A stretch of 38,965 bases of DNA from positions 1-38,965 of the IMG/VR virus record IMGVR_UViG_3300032289_001088. One strand, 5' to 3'. A program made the position numbers and the translations under genes. The stretch comes from a virus. Of this stretch, positions 17,525 through 25,336 are shown piece by piece (the first letter of the stretch is position 1; the number at the start of each line of letters is the position of its first letter). The notes beneath the pieces are model-generated. The model searched no databases and was not told the DNA's origin. It saw only the letters and a list, made by a program, of their open reading frames with translations.

Positions 17525-17681
17525 ATTTATAGTACGTGTCCAGCGCGTGAATGATCTGTCGCTGCTCTTTTTTGCTGTAATCCTGCCAAGTAGGATTAGA
17601 AGGCTTCTTAGCAGATTTACGAACTTTAAGCTTGGGCTTAGTTGCAGGCTTCTTATTTGAAAGATTATCCTTGGGCAACAT
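17517..17681 (-). CDS. Lys-rich micro-protein (54 aa)
   Basis: ATG at 17681 shares its A with the TAA of the upstream gene (TAATG), so translation is coupled. The 54-aa product has a Lys/Pro-rich N-terminal half (KKPATKPKLKVRKSAKKPSN) and a helical C-terminal half (SKKEQRQIIHALDTYYKYD). The basic tail could bind DNA. It ends in an 8-nt overlap with the next gene. No family recognised; the tight junctions on both sides are the main support. Confidence 0.6.
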   Translation of the reverse strand: MLPKDNLSNKKPATKPKLKVRKSAKKPSNPTWQDYSKKEQRQIIHALDTYYKYD

Positions 17682-18088
17682 TACTGCGTCTTAAGGTTAG
17701 GTAGTTTCTTGCCAGCGTACTTAGCGGAAACCTTCTTGCCGATAGCCGCAGGCTCAGAAGCCTTATATGCAGCGGCCTGCTTCTTAGCAAGGGCTTTCTT
17801 AGCAGTACCCAAATTTGGTAGAGAAGCCATACCCGGCTTCTTAACGGCATCAACGCGAAGACCAATCTTATCTACTAAAGCCTTACCGCCGCGCTCGTAC
17901 AAACCGGCATTGTAGCCACGAGCATAAGCAGAATTTCCTCGCTCGTAACCTTTATGGTTTGGTGAGCCACCAACAGGTGCCTTCTTTGAGGCTTCGTATC
18001 CAAAAGAAAAACTGCTGTTAGGACCGTAACTGGTTGTACCAATCTTTGTGGGACCAGTACGCTTTGCGGCTTTTTTTGCGGCAGCCAT
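17681..18088 (-). CDS. Ala/Lys-rich basic protein
   Basis: 135 aa, very basic. The N- and C-termini are histone-like (MAAAKKAAKRTGPTKIG; LAKKQAAAYKASEPAAIGKK) around a Gly/Tyr/Asn-rich centre (YERGNSAYARGYNAGLYERG). Both ends of the gene are TAATG overlaps with micro-genes. The composition suggests binding to packaged DNA, similar to basic minor head proteins, but no fold is recognised. It lies two micro-genes and a small ORF after portal. Confidence 0.6.
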   Translation of the reverse strand: MAAAKKAAKRTGPTKIGTTSYGPNSSFSFGYEASKKAPVGGSPNHKGYERGNSAYARGYNAGLYERGGKALVDKIGLRVDAVKKPGMASLPNLGTAKKALAKKQAAAYKASEPAAIGKKVSAKYAGKKLPNLKTQ

Positions 18089-18183
18089 TACATTCCTTTC
18101 CGGGGCTTGGGCTTGGTCGTCTTAATGACAGGGGGCTTGGGCTTGGGCTTCTTTGGACCAGAAGTTGGCTTCATGTTGTACAT
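18088..18183 (-). CDS. Lys-Pro micro-protein (31 aa)
   Basis: A 31-aa ORF from ATG 18183 to TAA 18088, which overlaps the next ATG (TAATG). The product is nearly all Lys, Pro and Thr (PKKPKPKPPVIKTTKPKPRK), a KPKP repeat like cationic tails that bind nucleic acid. Support comes from the exact coupling with both neighbours and absence of any gap. It may act only as a translational link. Confidence 0.5.
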   Translation of the reverse strand: MYNMKPTSGPKKPKPKPPVIKTTKPKPRKGM

Positions 18184-18185
18184 GA

Positions 18186-18320
18186 CTACTTCTCCGTCTT
18201 GACGGTCTTGGGGGTCGACTTAGTAGGAGCGTTGCCGCCCTTAGTGCCCGTGTTCTTCACCGGGCTACCACTTACTCCCTTGACACCGGGGGAACCCTGA
18301 CAGTTACACCACTGGCACAT
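18186..18320 (-). CDS. Micro-protein with CxxCxC cluster (44 aa)
   Basis: A 44-aa ORF. Its ATG at 18320 overlaps the upstream TGA (TGATG), and it stops at 18186, two bases before the next ATG. The N-terminus is MCQWCNCQGSPGVKG, giving three cysteines in six residues, followed by a Lys/Thr/Gly tail (APTKSTPKTVKTEK). The Cys cluster could bind metal or be lipid-modified, but no recognised motif is complete. Support is the overlap geometry. Confidence 0.5.
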   Translation of the reverse strand: MCQWCNCQGSPGVKGVSGSPVKNTGTKGGNAPTKSTPKTVKTEK

Positions 18321-18532
18321 CAGGATGCTCCATTTCCTGAGCCACCGAAGCCACGAGGCTCAGGCAGGTTCTCGTGATTCAGTACAGCGTTCGCTGTCGA
18401 CTCAAACTGATGCGGCATGTTTGACGTGTTCGACACGGAAGGAACACCCTCCATAGTCGGGTACACGTTCGCGGCTGCCACGCCGCCTTGGTTCGCGGGC
18501 TTCTTAGGTGCCCCGAGGGGAAGAATTGCCAT
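18320..18532 (-). CDS. Small protein after portal
   Basis: 70 aa from ATG 18532, chosen because AGGAG lies 7 nt upstream; the longer open frame has no such site. The start is 11 bases after the portal stop. The product (APKKPANQGGVAAANVYPTM; NMPHQFESTANAVLNHENLP) is Gly/Asn/Pro-rich and probably extended. It may be a portal or neck accessory protein, since such small genes commonly follow portal, but no motif identifies it. Confidence 0.6.
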   Translation of the reverse strand: MAILPLGAPKKPANQGGVAAANVYPTMEGVPSVSNTSNMPHQFESTANAVLNHENLPEPRGFGGSGNGAS

Positions 18533-18542
18533 TGTTGTTCTC

Positions 18543-20372
18543 CTATGCAATCGGTGTGCGGCGTGAAACGGATGCAGAAAGATTTGGTTGCCCACCGCCG
18601 GTAAGACCAGCGAGAAGGACATTCAGGTCGGGGCGACCACCAGCCGGCAAACCGGCCTGCCCTGGTGCCACACCCTGCAACTGGCCCATAGGACTCATCC
18701 CGGGGACACCTTCACCCGGTGCGGGTGGAGCCATACCGGGAGGGGACGATGGGGTTCCCGCATCTACCGGTGACTCAACACCCGCACTGGGCGGCTGCTG
18801 GGGGGCGAACGCTTCCACAACGAGAGCCTCAATGGGCTTGTTCCGCAAACGGCCCTCGATGATCATGGCGAGACGCTTAAGAATCTCACCCGGGTCCTGA
18901 CCGTTCTGGGCAAGAACTGGGATGGCTTGCGCGTAACCGGCAACTGCTTGACGCAACGCTTGACGCATGTCTTCCACGTCCAGCTTTTGCTCCTCCTCGG
19001 TCGCGTTCAACGCGAACGGGAGCTGCCGGCGAAGCCAGTCTTGAGAGATGAGACGGTCCCCACGGGCCTGTAACCCAAACACCAAAGCGCGGTTAGGGTC
19101 CAGGCCCGCCATCAATCCGTACTGTACGTCCACCGAATGATCTCCACGGATATCTTTTTCGGGGCTGTACGAGATTTCAAACGGGGTACCGTTGTCATTT
19201 CCTCGGACTGTCTTGCGTTCCATCGGCCAACATGTGTCTTCTACAAGGAAGCACAGTTTTACGAGGTCTGTGAAAGCCTCCGCGAACATGGCTTGTGCGG
19301 TACGCACTTGGGTGTCGAATCCACCCATGAGTGCTTGTACTCCACGGCCAGTCACAATCGAGGCGTCAGTGTTGCCGGAACGAACCTCGGGGTAACGGGA
19401 CCCTTGGCGTAGTTCGTTGTCCAGCATTTGTTGCTCAGCGAAAGCACCATTAGGAATGTCTAGGCTGATGCGGCGAATCTTCTCCGGGTTAGCGGAGCGC
19501 AGTACGGCATCGGAACCCATAGCGAGTTCTTGTACATCTTGGGGGAGTGCGATGGGTGCCTGAACCGACTTCTGTGCCGCTTCCAACGCAAGCAACGCGA
19601 AACGTGCCTTAGCAACCTGGACAGCGAGAACGTCATCGAACTGTCCACGAGGTTCATCGTCTAGTCCGGGACGGCGCACCTCGACCGCGAGGCATTTACC
19701 TACCGGGTTTTTGGTGCGCAACAGTTCAGTACCGGATGAACCGGGGAGGAACAGTATGTCCACATCGGCATCGTGGTAGCGCACAACCTCAATACGGGTC
19801 GCACTGACACCGGCATACTTCTCGATCACCCGTGCCATCTCAGGGAACTTCGCAATCAAGTCATCTACGTGGTAGTAGATCGTCTGAAACAGTGCCTTTA
19901 CCCGTTCACGACGGTCACGCACCATGTAGCAACCAACAGGATCAAGCCACTTGATACGTGGCATGTATTCTTCCCAGTCGATCTCGACGATTGCCGGCAC
20001 AAACCCGTACGTGACGTAACGGTCAGCGGCGGTGTACATCTGCTTCTGCGTCTGCGAATACACGACGTAGTTGCCGGCGATGCGGGTGCGCTTCTCCGCA
20101 AACATGCGGGCCTTGTCGGACACACTCGTAGAGCTGGAGCAGTTAAACGACGGCAGGGGAGCGATCACTTCAGCCAGGTCACGGGCCGCAACATCCACCA
20201 TGTTGGCAACGATGGGCTTAGTAAACGGCCCATCTTCGGGGAACATCTCCGGGAACACGTTACTCATCTGGCCTTGACGGACCATTTTAATGTCCATCAT
20301 GCGCTGATCACGGTCACCATTGGCCGTACGCAGACGACGGTATAGTGCCGCGATCTCAGCAGTGCTAGTCAC
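18543..20372 (-). CDS. Portal protein
   Basis: 609 aa from GTG with GGAGG four bases upstream, nine bases after the terminase stop. The N-terminal region (ALYRRLRTANGDRDQRMMDI) and the core segments PFTKPIVANMVDVAARDLAE and KWLDPVGCYMVRDRRERVKA match portal proteins of actinophages. A long stem/clip/wing region follows. The C-terminal 90 residues are Pro/Gly/Gln-rich, possibly a disordered barrel or crown tail. Portals form the dodecameric DNA gate at one capsid vertex and bind terminase and the connector. The order terminase-portal supports the call. Confidence 0.88.
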   Translation of the reverse strand: MTSTAEIAALYRRLRTANGDRDQRMMDIKMVRQGQMSNVFPEMFPEDGPFTKPIVANMVDVAARDLAEVIAPLPSFNCSSSTSVSDKARMFAEKRTRIAGNYVVYSQTQKQMYTAADRYVTYGFVPAIVEIDWEEYMPRIKWLDPVGCYMVRDRRERVKALFQTIYYHVDDLIAKFPEMARVIEKYAGVSATRIEVVRYHDADVDILFLPGSSGTELLRTKNPVGKCLAVEVRRPGLDDEPRGQFDDVLAVQVAKARFALLALEAAQKSVQAPIALPQDVQELAMGSDAVLRSANPEKIRRISLDIPNGAFAEQQMLDNELRQGSRYPEVRSGNTDASIVTGRGVQALMGGFDTQVRTAQAMFAEAFTDLVKLCFLVEDTCWPMERKTVRGNDNGTPFEISYSPEKDIRGDHSVDVQYGLMAGLDPNRALVFGLQARGDRLISQDWLRRQLPFALNATEEEQKLDVEDMRQALRQAVAGYAQAIPVLAQNGQDPGEILKRLAMIIEGRLRNKPIEALVVEAFAPQQPPSAGVESPVDAGTPSSPPGMAPPAPGEGVPGMSPMGQLQGVAPGQAGLPAGGRPDLNVLLAGLTGGGQPNLSASVSRRTPIA

Positions 20373-20380
20373 TCGGCCTC

Positions 20381-22234
20381 CTACGCGCCAGTAAATGAGG
20401 TGTTCGGTTCAATACCAGCCAAATCCACGATGTACCTGTTCTGTACATCCCAGCGGGTAGCGAACGAATTACGCACATGGGTGCGTGAATAGTTAGTCAT
20501 AGCGGCAATACGGTCCCGGCATGCTAGCTCGGTAAACCACAAAGCCATCACACAGTCAGTCTTTTGTGTTTTCGGTGCAGCCGGATGCCACGTCACCAGT
20601 TGCTCAATGAGAGCCTTCGTTGATTCCGACACGTGCGTGGACGGCAACTCGATCAACTGGCGCTTGTCCTGCCAGCCGGCAAACATTGTCGTCATCGACG
20701 CGACACCAAAATCCACGTCATGCTTATTGGAACCCGTGAAATGCTCGCGCAGAATAGAACCGGCACCGGCAAGGAACTCCCGCACCTCACGGTCCTGAGT
20801 CAGCATCGACTGGAAAGCGTTCTTCTCCACCCGCCACTCGGTAATCCCATACTTGGAAGTCCAGTCGCGGATCAGATCACGAATACCATCCGGCGTCATG
20901 CCCTGCTTATTCGACACATCCAGCACGTAACGTTTCTGGGTGGAAGCATCCAACCCCACCACCACCGCAGCCGTATGCCCAGCCATAGCCGGGTCAAGAC
21001 CAGCGACCACAATCAGCCCATCCATGCCTTCAGGCCGGCAATTCGCCATACCTTTCGGCATCACCCCCGCAAGACGGTTCCCGTTAATCGAGGCACGCAC
21101 CGCATCGGGGTGAAAAATGGCATCCTCAGACACCTGCTGCTGCATGTACACCAAAGCCCACGTGCGCGGCGACATTCGTCCACGCTTCTTCGCCAAACGC
21201 GGCCCATCCCATTTAGGCCACAACCCATCCGCACCCGGCTCATGGTCACGTTCGGCTGATTCCTGCACATTCGTGCGGGGCCACAACGTCACCCAATCTT
21301 TCGGATCATCAGCCGACTCCAGCACCGCCGGCATCGACAGATACGACCAGGGGCTGCCCTCATCCGGGTAGCGGGTCTCATCCGTCAGCTCCGAATACAA
21401 ATCTTTCGACGCCAACCGGGTACCCACCACCAGAAGCATCCCGTTGTTCGACAGACGCGACATGACCTCAGCCTGAATCCAGTCAATCTGCTTGTCATAC
21501 TCGTGCGCGTTCGTCATATCCACGCAGTCATCCATAACAATCAAGTCAGCGCGTGCCCCATACACGTGGCCCCGGATACCAAGAGCCTGAACCGTCGGGT
21601 CCTTCTCCCCAGAATCTCGACCCTCAGACGACACATAGATAAGGTCCTGCGTCCACGAGCCATCCCCAGACTCAAACCCGCCAGCCGGGGCATAAGAAGC
21701 ATGAAACGCCGTATACCTCGGATGAGTTAAGCGCGTCTTAATCGCATACAAGAACTTCCGCGCCATCGCCAAAGTCTTCGACACGATGATCACCCGGATA
21801 TTCGGGTCCAAAGCCACCCGGTACGTCACATAGTTAATCGTCAACGTCATCGACTTGCCATGCTCCGGCGGCATATTCACAATCGCCAGATCACGCTCAC
21901 CCGGCTCAAACACCACCCCATCCGGCTGCCAAGCAGGTGGACGCCCCTCCATCAAATCCACCACGTTCTGCATATGGGGAAAAACCCGCGTCCCCAAAAA
22001 TTGTTCAGAAAACTCCGCAAACGTCAAAACCGGCCTATCGACCGCCTTACGCATCCCCCGAGCCGCATCCACCCGCGCCGCAAACTCCGGGTCCTCCCGG
22101 CGCCACCGCTCATAAGCTGAAACCGCTCGACCCACCCTCGTCAAAGCCTCACGGACAGTCACACCATCCGCAATATGCTTCAACACCTGGACCTTCAACT
22201 CCGCAACCGGAGTGCTCTTAGTTCTACCCGACAC
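20381..22234 (-). CDS. terL: Terminase large subunit
   Basis: 617 aa from GTG 22234, chosen because GAGGGGTGG lies just upstream; the longer frame begins at a TTG without a site. Residues 10-60 form a helix-turn-helix-like region (VREALTRVGRAVSAYERWRR), resembling small-terminase DNA-recognition domains. The ATPase follows: Walker A PPEHGKS at about 122 and Walker B LIVMDD at about 231. The C-terminal nuclease has VAGLDPAMAG at about 412, with the catalytic Asp. Terminase packages DNA into the procapsid through the portal. No separate small subunit gene was found, so the N-terminal HTH may serve that role. This is the first gene of the late operon. Confidence 0.93.
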   Translation of the reverse strand: MSGRTKSTPVAELKVQVLKHIADGVTVREALTRVGRAVSAYERWRREDPEFAARVDAARGMRKAVDRPVLTFAEFSEQFLGTRVFPHMQNVVDLMEGRPPAWQPDGVVFEPGERDLAIVNMPPEHGKSMTLTINYVTYRVALDPNIRVIIVSKTLAMARKFLYAIKTRLTHPRYTAFHASYAPAGGFESGDGSWTQDLIYVSSEGRDSGEKDPTVQALGIRGHVYGARADLIVMDDCVDMTNAHEYDKQIDWIQAEVMSRLSNNGMLLVVGTRLASKDLYSELTDETRYPDEGSPWSYLSMPAVLESADDPKDWVTLWPRTNVQESAERDHEPGADGLWPKWDGPRLAKKRGRMSPRTWALVYMQQQVSEDAIFHPDAVRASINGNRLAGVMPKGMANCRPEGMDGLIVVAGLDPAMAGHTAAVVVGLDASTQKRYVLDVSNKQGMTPDGIRDLIRDWTSKYGITEWRVEKNAFQSMLTQDREVREFLAGAGSILREHFTGSNKHDVDFGVASMTTMFAGWQDKRQLIELPSTHVSESTKALIEQLVTWHPAAPKTQKTDCVMALWFTELACRDRIAAMTNYSRTHVRNSFATRWDVQNRYIVDLAGIEPNTSFTGA

Positions 22235-22382
22235 AACACACCACCCCTCGGTCCAATAAAGGGCACCCAAAGGGGGTACGAATTTAGTCAAGGCAATAAA
22301 CTAAAAGTCAAGGCCCAAGTCTGTGTACTAACCGTGCAAAAGACAGACCTCACCCATCTGCAAAGCAGACCAAATCCATCAT

Positions 22383-22423
22383 GGTCCGATCCCGGACCCA
22401 GCCAACCCCCTTAAAGGGGTTGG
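22383..22423. terminator. Two adjacent hairpins in the control region
   Basis: GGTCCG/CGGACC (22383-22388 and 22393-22398) and CCAACCCC/GGGGTTGG (22402-22409 and 22416-22423, loop CTTAAA) lie three bases apart. Neither has a T tract. They sit between the terminase start and the origin region and may act as terminators for transcription leaving the origin or as 5' leader structure of the late mRNA. A further 7-bp repeat TGCGAGC/GCTCGCA follows at 22437-22461, then an AT-rich stretch (22466-22479) that could hold a late promoter. Confidence 0.4.
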
Positions 22424-22543
22424 TATGTACTTACAGTGCGAGCTGCTCGCTAACGCTCGCATCTCTATACATATATAAGTGCATGAAAACGTCACCTAAA
22501 CTGTCACCAATGTGACCAAGGCCACACAAATTAGTCACGACAC

Positions 22544-22590
22544 GCCGTAAAACGGCACACTTATCCACAGAAACCCGAAACTGTGGACAA
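22544..22590. other. Candidate replication origin: inverted DnaA boxes
   Basis: TTATCCACA (22561-22569), the consensus bacterial DnaA box, faces TGTGGACAA (22582-22590), whose complement TTGTCCACA is the Streptomyces-type box. Extended by one base they form a 10-bp inverted repeat with one mismatch and a 12-nt spacer. A hairpin GCCGT/ACGGC (22544-22556) precedes them and A/C-rich tracts (22590-22650) follow. This lies in a 1-kb stretch without credible genes, between the divergent late and early operons, the usual place for an origin. The rest of the gap to 23287 is G/C-rich with a perfect TATAAT at 22698-22703, GGCGTTC repeats near 23016-23038 and no supportable gene. Confidence 0.65.
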
Positions 22591-23191
22591 AACCACAACC
22601 ACCCCCCAACAACAAAAAACCACCCCAAAACCACCCCAGCTCGACCCTGCCAAATGCACAAAAAATTACGGCAAGGGAGCACGTACATGTTACAAACTAT
22701 AATTTAATACCCTAGGGTCAAGTGGTCGGCGAATCGTACACGTGTGCCACCTGATCGGTGGGGCATTTGACGCACAACACGCCACCGGGGAGGGGGTGGG
22801 GGACCCCCCGGGGCACCGATTCGCGCCCCCCGGGGGTAGGTGGGAAGACTCTCCGAGGTCCGGCGGGTGTTGTCTGTAGTAGGTGACGGGACCGGACTAC
22901 CTGCCGGGGCCGGTGTGTAGTGCGTGCCGATCTTCGGACTACGTGCCACCGATCCCGAGACCTGCCGGACCTGCCCGCCGATCACTTGCCGATCATCTGC
23001 CGGGGTTCGTCTTCCGGCGTTCGGCGTTCGGCGTTCGGTGTGTTCTCCCGAGGTCCCGAGGTCCGGGATTCTGCCCGGATTCGTGCCCGTGTTGGGTGTG
23101 CGAATTGTCCAGGTTTTATTCGTACGATTGTTCGAATAGTGTGCCACCTGGCGCGTGAGCTGGGGATATTTTCTGACGGTTCCGACACGGT

Positions 23192-23267
23192 GGCAATATT
23201 TTTTTCGGTATCTATTGCAATATCTCCCCGAATGCCTCATACTTGCAATATGCACCCGTTCGGGTGC
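23192..23267 (+). promoter_or_regulatory. Early promoter/operator region with GCAATAT boxes and hairpin
   Basis: Three related boxes occur within 61 bases: GGCAATATT (23192-23200), TTGCAATATC (23215-23224) and TTGCAATATG (23243-23252). A hairpin GCACCC/GGGTGC (23252-23257, 23262-23267) follows the last, then GGGAGG and the ATG at 23288. The same element, often followed by a hairpin, precedes other early genes. No -35 consensus is evident. Confidence 0.55.
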
Positions 23268-23287
23268 CACTATTGGGAGGTAGTTTC

Positions 23288-23551
23288 ATGCTCACATTGT
23301 CAAGAATCCGCACTAAGTACACGGGCGCCACGAACACACGCGGGGCCACGATTCGGGCCACGGGTCGTATGGGTTCGGTCACGGTTCCGTATGACTATGC
23401 GGCTCCCGATCCTCACGAGGTCGCCGTGCGTGCCCTGCTCGGTTACGACCTGAGCGCGTGGGGTGATTCGGTAGCGCGTGTCGGTCAGACTCGCTCGGGT
23501 CGGGGCTACGTGTACGCGCTCGCAACTCTCGCCCGTGAGGTGTCGGCATGA
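23288..23551 (+). CDS. Small conserved actinophage protein, first early gene
   Basis: 87 aa from ATG 23288, with GGGAGG 7 nt upstream; a longer frame starts inside the promoter box. The pattern (IRTKYTGATNTRGATIRATG, then VTVPYDYAAPDPHEVAVRAL and GRGYVYALA) matches a small protein family common in actinobacterial phages and plasmids: an N-terminal beta segment with TNTRG and a helix after PYDYA. Function unknown. Its stop overlaps the next ATG (ATGA). It leads the early cassette, so it is probably made immediately after infection. Confidence 0.65.
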   Translation: MLTLSRIRTKYTGATNTRGATIRATGRMGSVTVPYDYAAPDPHEVAVRALLGYDLSAWGDSVARVGQTRSGRGYVYALATLAREVSA

Positions 23552-23994
23552 TTCGCGGGGGTGCGCTAGTTGACAAGGGACGTGCTCAGAATTCGGACGC
23601 GTTCGCCGTTCGCCCGGACCTATTCACTTTAGAGAATCTAGAAGACTTAGGCGGGGGGTGTGTCCGTCTCGTGCGGTACGTGGATACCCCGGGCATCTCG
23701 TGGCAGGTCGTGTATGGGGAAGAATTCGGCCCCGTTGTCCACTTGTGCCCGGTTCGCCCCGATCATTCGCCATTCACGGGTGAGACACCGGACTCGGTGA
23801 CGGTCATTGACGGGTTTAATTCAGTCCGCCGTGCGCTTGCCGTGTGGGAATCGTGGGCACCGGCCCACCGGCCCCCGGTGTGTTCCGTGTGTGGTGTGTC
23901 GGTGGCGCCCGGTTCGGGTGTGCCGGTGAATGAGGCTTGGGCGAATATGACTGGGGACCTCGTGTGTCGTTCGTGTGTAGTGGGTGCCGAGTGA
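23548..23994 (+). CDS. Early protein with C-terminal zinc ribbon
   Basis: 148 aa, coupled by ATGA to the gene upstream and by GTGA to the one downstream. Residues 1-105 form a mixed alpha/beta region with VRLVRYVDTPGISWQVVYGE and FNSVRRALAVWESWAPAHRP. The last 40 residues hold two CxxC pairs, CSVC near residue 112 and CRSC near 143, a small zinc ribbon of the HNH-like or RanBP-like spacing but without the HNH residues. It could bind nucleic acid or a host protein. No catalytic residues are visible. Confidence 0.6.
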   Translation: MIRGGALVDKGRAQNSDAFAVRPDLFTLENLEDLGGGCVRLVRYVDTPGISWQVVYGEEFGPVVHLCPVRPDHSPFTGETPDSVTVIDGFNSVRRALAVWESWAPAHRPPVCSVCGVSVAPGSGVPVNEAWANMTGDLVCRSCVVGAE

Positions 23995-24386
23995 GCGCCG
24001 GGGTGACCTGCCCGGTGTGTGACCGGGAGACACCCGTACGGGTGGACACCTCCCCGGGTGCCGAGGGTGGGCGGTTCGTGTCTCGTGTGGTGCCTCACGG
24101 GCACGTAACCGAGCCGGACCCCTGCCCGGGTTCGGGTGCTCGGGTTCTCGCGGGTTCGTTGTCTGCCGTGTTGGGTGAATTGGCACGAGATGCCGCTAAC
24201 GGGTCACTACCCGGTGAGCACGACCCCGAGACGTGTGAGCAGGTGCTAGCGGGTGTCCGTGAATTGTTCGGTGCTCTCGCGGTGGGGGTGGCGGTGGGTG
24301 ACTTTCACGTGCCGGGGCACGTGTTCGGTGACTTGCACGACCTAGTGCGTGATCTCGGTTACGTGTTGGGGGAGGTGACGGTATGA
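23991..24386 (+). CDS. Early protein with N-terminal Cys knuckle
   Basis: 131 aa from GTG 23991, which overlaps the upstream TGA; the longer frame would begin inside the previous gene. It begins SAGVTCPVCDRETPVRVDTS, a CPVC knuckle, with a second possible ligand at DPCPG about 40 residues on. The remainder is helical and acidic (LGELARDAANGSLPGEHDPE; EQVLAGVRELFGALAVGV). The pattern occurs in small actinophage zinc proteins of unknown function. ATGA overlap with the next gene. Confidence 0.6.
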   Translation: MSAGVTCPVCDRETPVRVDTSPGAEGGRFVSRVVPHGHVTEPDPCPGSGARVLAGSLSAVLGELARDAANGSLPGEHDPETCEQVLAGVRELFGALAVGVAVGDFHVPGHVFGDLHDLVRDLGYVLGEVTV

Positions 24387-24505
24387 CACGGGAGCAATAT
24401 GCCGACCTGATGAGGTGTGCGCTCGCGGTGGTTACGTGTGACGAATGCGGGCGTACGGACCTCTCGGGTGAGGAGGTGGCCTTCGGGCACGATTGCGAGT
24501 CCTAG
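24383..24505 (+). CDS. Cys-containing micro-protein (40 aa)
   Basis: A 40-aa ORF from ATG 24383, overlapping the upstream TGA (ATGA), to TAG 24505. It contains VTCDECGRTDLSGEEVAFGH then DC, a CxxC...H..C arrangement typical of a single zinc knuckle. It belongs to the same cassette of Cys-rich small proteins. An 88-nt spacer with GGGAGGTG follows before the next start. Confidence 0.6.
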   Translation: MTREQYADLMRCALAVVTCDECGRTDLSGEEVAFGHDCES

Positions 24506-24593
24506 CGGGTGTCCCGTGCCCGGGCGGTGTGTGCGTCCGGGTGCGGGGTTCCCGTTAGCGATAGGCGCTAGGGGATATGGGAGGTGTGTGGCT

Positions 24594-24947
24594 ATGGGTT
24601 CCGATAGTGGCGGTGGCGTGGGTGCCGAGTGGTCCGGGGACGTGTGTGAGTCGTGCTATCTGACGGCGTGTGGTGCCGGGGGTGTCGTGTGGCAAGACGG
24701 GGACCCGGAACCCCTCTCAGCGATACCTAACGACGTGGGGGGGTGTTTCTTCCCCTATTGCGAGACGTGTGAACCGTGCGGGCACGAGGTGTGCCTAAGC
24801 GGTGGCGTGTGTGTGTGTTCGTTCGCCGATTCTGCACACGGGTTCACCTGGTCGGCGTGCAGGGGGTGCGGTTCGGTGCGGGGTGGGGATCGGTACCCGG
24901 TGGCCCTACTTACCCCGGGAGCTGTCAAGAATCTGGGTGCTAAGTGA
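24594..24947 (+). CDS. Cys-rich zinc protein
   Basis: 117 aa from ATG 24594, with GGGAGGTG 7-8 nt upstream; longer frames lack a site. It carries several Cys pairs: CESC near residue 16, CETCEPC near 63, CVCSF, and a C-terminal CRGCGS followed by GGDRYPVALL. The FTWSACRGCGS...GGDRY ending occurs in small actinophage proteins of unknown function. The ligand count suggests two or three zinc sites. The stop overlaps the next GTG. Confidence 0.65.
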   Translation: MGSDSGGGVGAEWSGDVCESCYLTACGAGGVVWQDGDPEPLSAIPNDVGGCFFPYCETCEPCGHEVCLSGGVCVCSFADSAHGFTWSACRGCGSVRGGDRYPVALLTPGAVKNLGAK

Positions 24948-25336
24948 TTACCCGTGAGCCGGTGGCGATTGTCGAGGACGAACGTGGAACCGTGCGGGGG
25001 GATCGGTACACGGTGACGGTCACACGTCTACACCGTGACAAGCGTGACGGCGTTCGGTGGGTTGAACGGTGGGTATGGGGGTGGCTAATAGTGGAGACAG
25101 TTCCCCCCGGTCACGTCCGAATCGTGTCTAGTGGGGAAGACATGTCCGCCGTTTGGTCGAATGACGGGGGCACTATATTGCGAACGCTTGCCGGATTCTT
25201 GGATGCTCACGCCGAGTCTGACGGGTATCCGGGTTCGGAGAATTTGGACCTATTTGATCACCCGTGCGAGATATCTGCACACTTAGCCCAGATGATCGGG
25301 GACGCTATCGGGTGGGATTCTTGGGGTGAAGACTAA
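24944..25336 (+). CDS. Early hypothetical protein
   Basis: 130 aa from GTG 24944 (GTGA overlap). A beta-rich N-terminal half (YTVTVTRLHRDKRDGVRWVE; RWVWGWLIVETVPPGHVRIV) is followed by an acidic helical half (LRTLAGFLDAHAESDGYPGS; ISAHLAQMIGDAIGWDSWGE). Strong net negative charge is notable in a cassette with ArdA, a DNA mimic, but this protein shows no ArdA motif. Function unknown. Its TAA overlaps the next ATG (TAATG). Confidence 0.6.
   Translation: MITREPVAIVEDERGTVRGDRYTVTVTRLHRDKRDGVRWVERWVWGWLIVETVPPGHVRIVSSGEDMSAVWSNDGGTILRTLAGFLDAHAESDGYPGSENLDLFDHPCEISAHLAQMIGDAIGWDSWGED

Noticed and set aside
22431-22688. Minus-strand 85-aa frame over the origin
   Set aside because: It covers the DnaA boxes and AT-rich control DNA, has low-complexity Trp/Val/Gly content and no ribosome site.
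22704-23270. Minus-strand 188-aa and plus-strand 91- and 177-aa frames
   Set aside because: All are Pro/Arg/Ser-rich by-products of GC-rich DNA, overlap each other and the promoter boxes, and lack ribosome sites.
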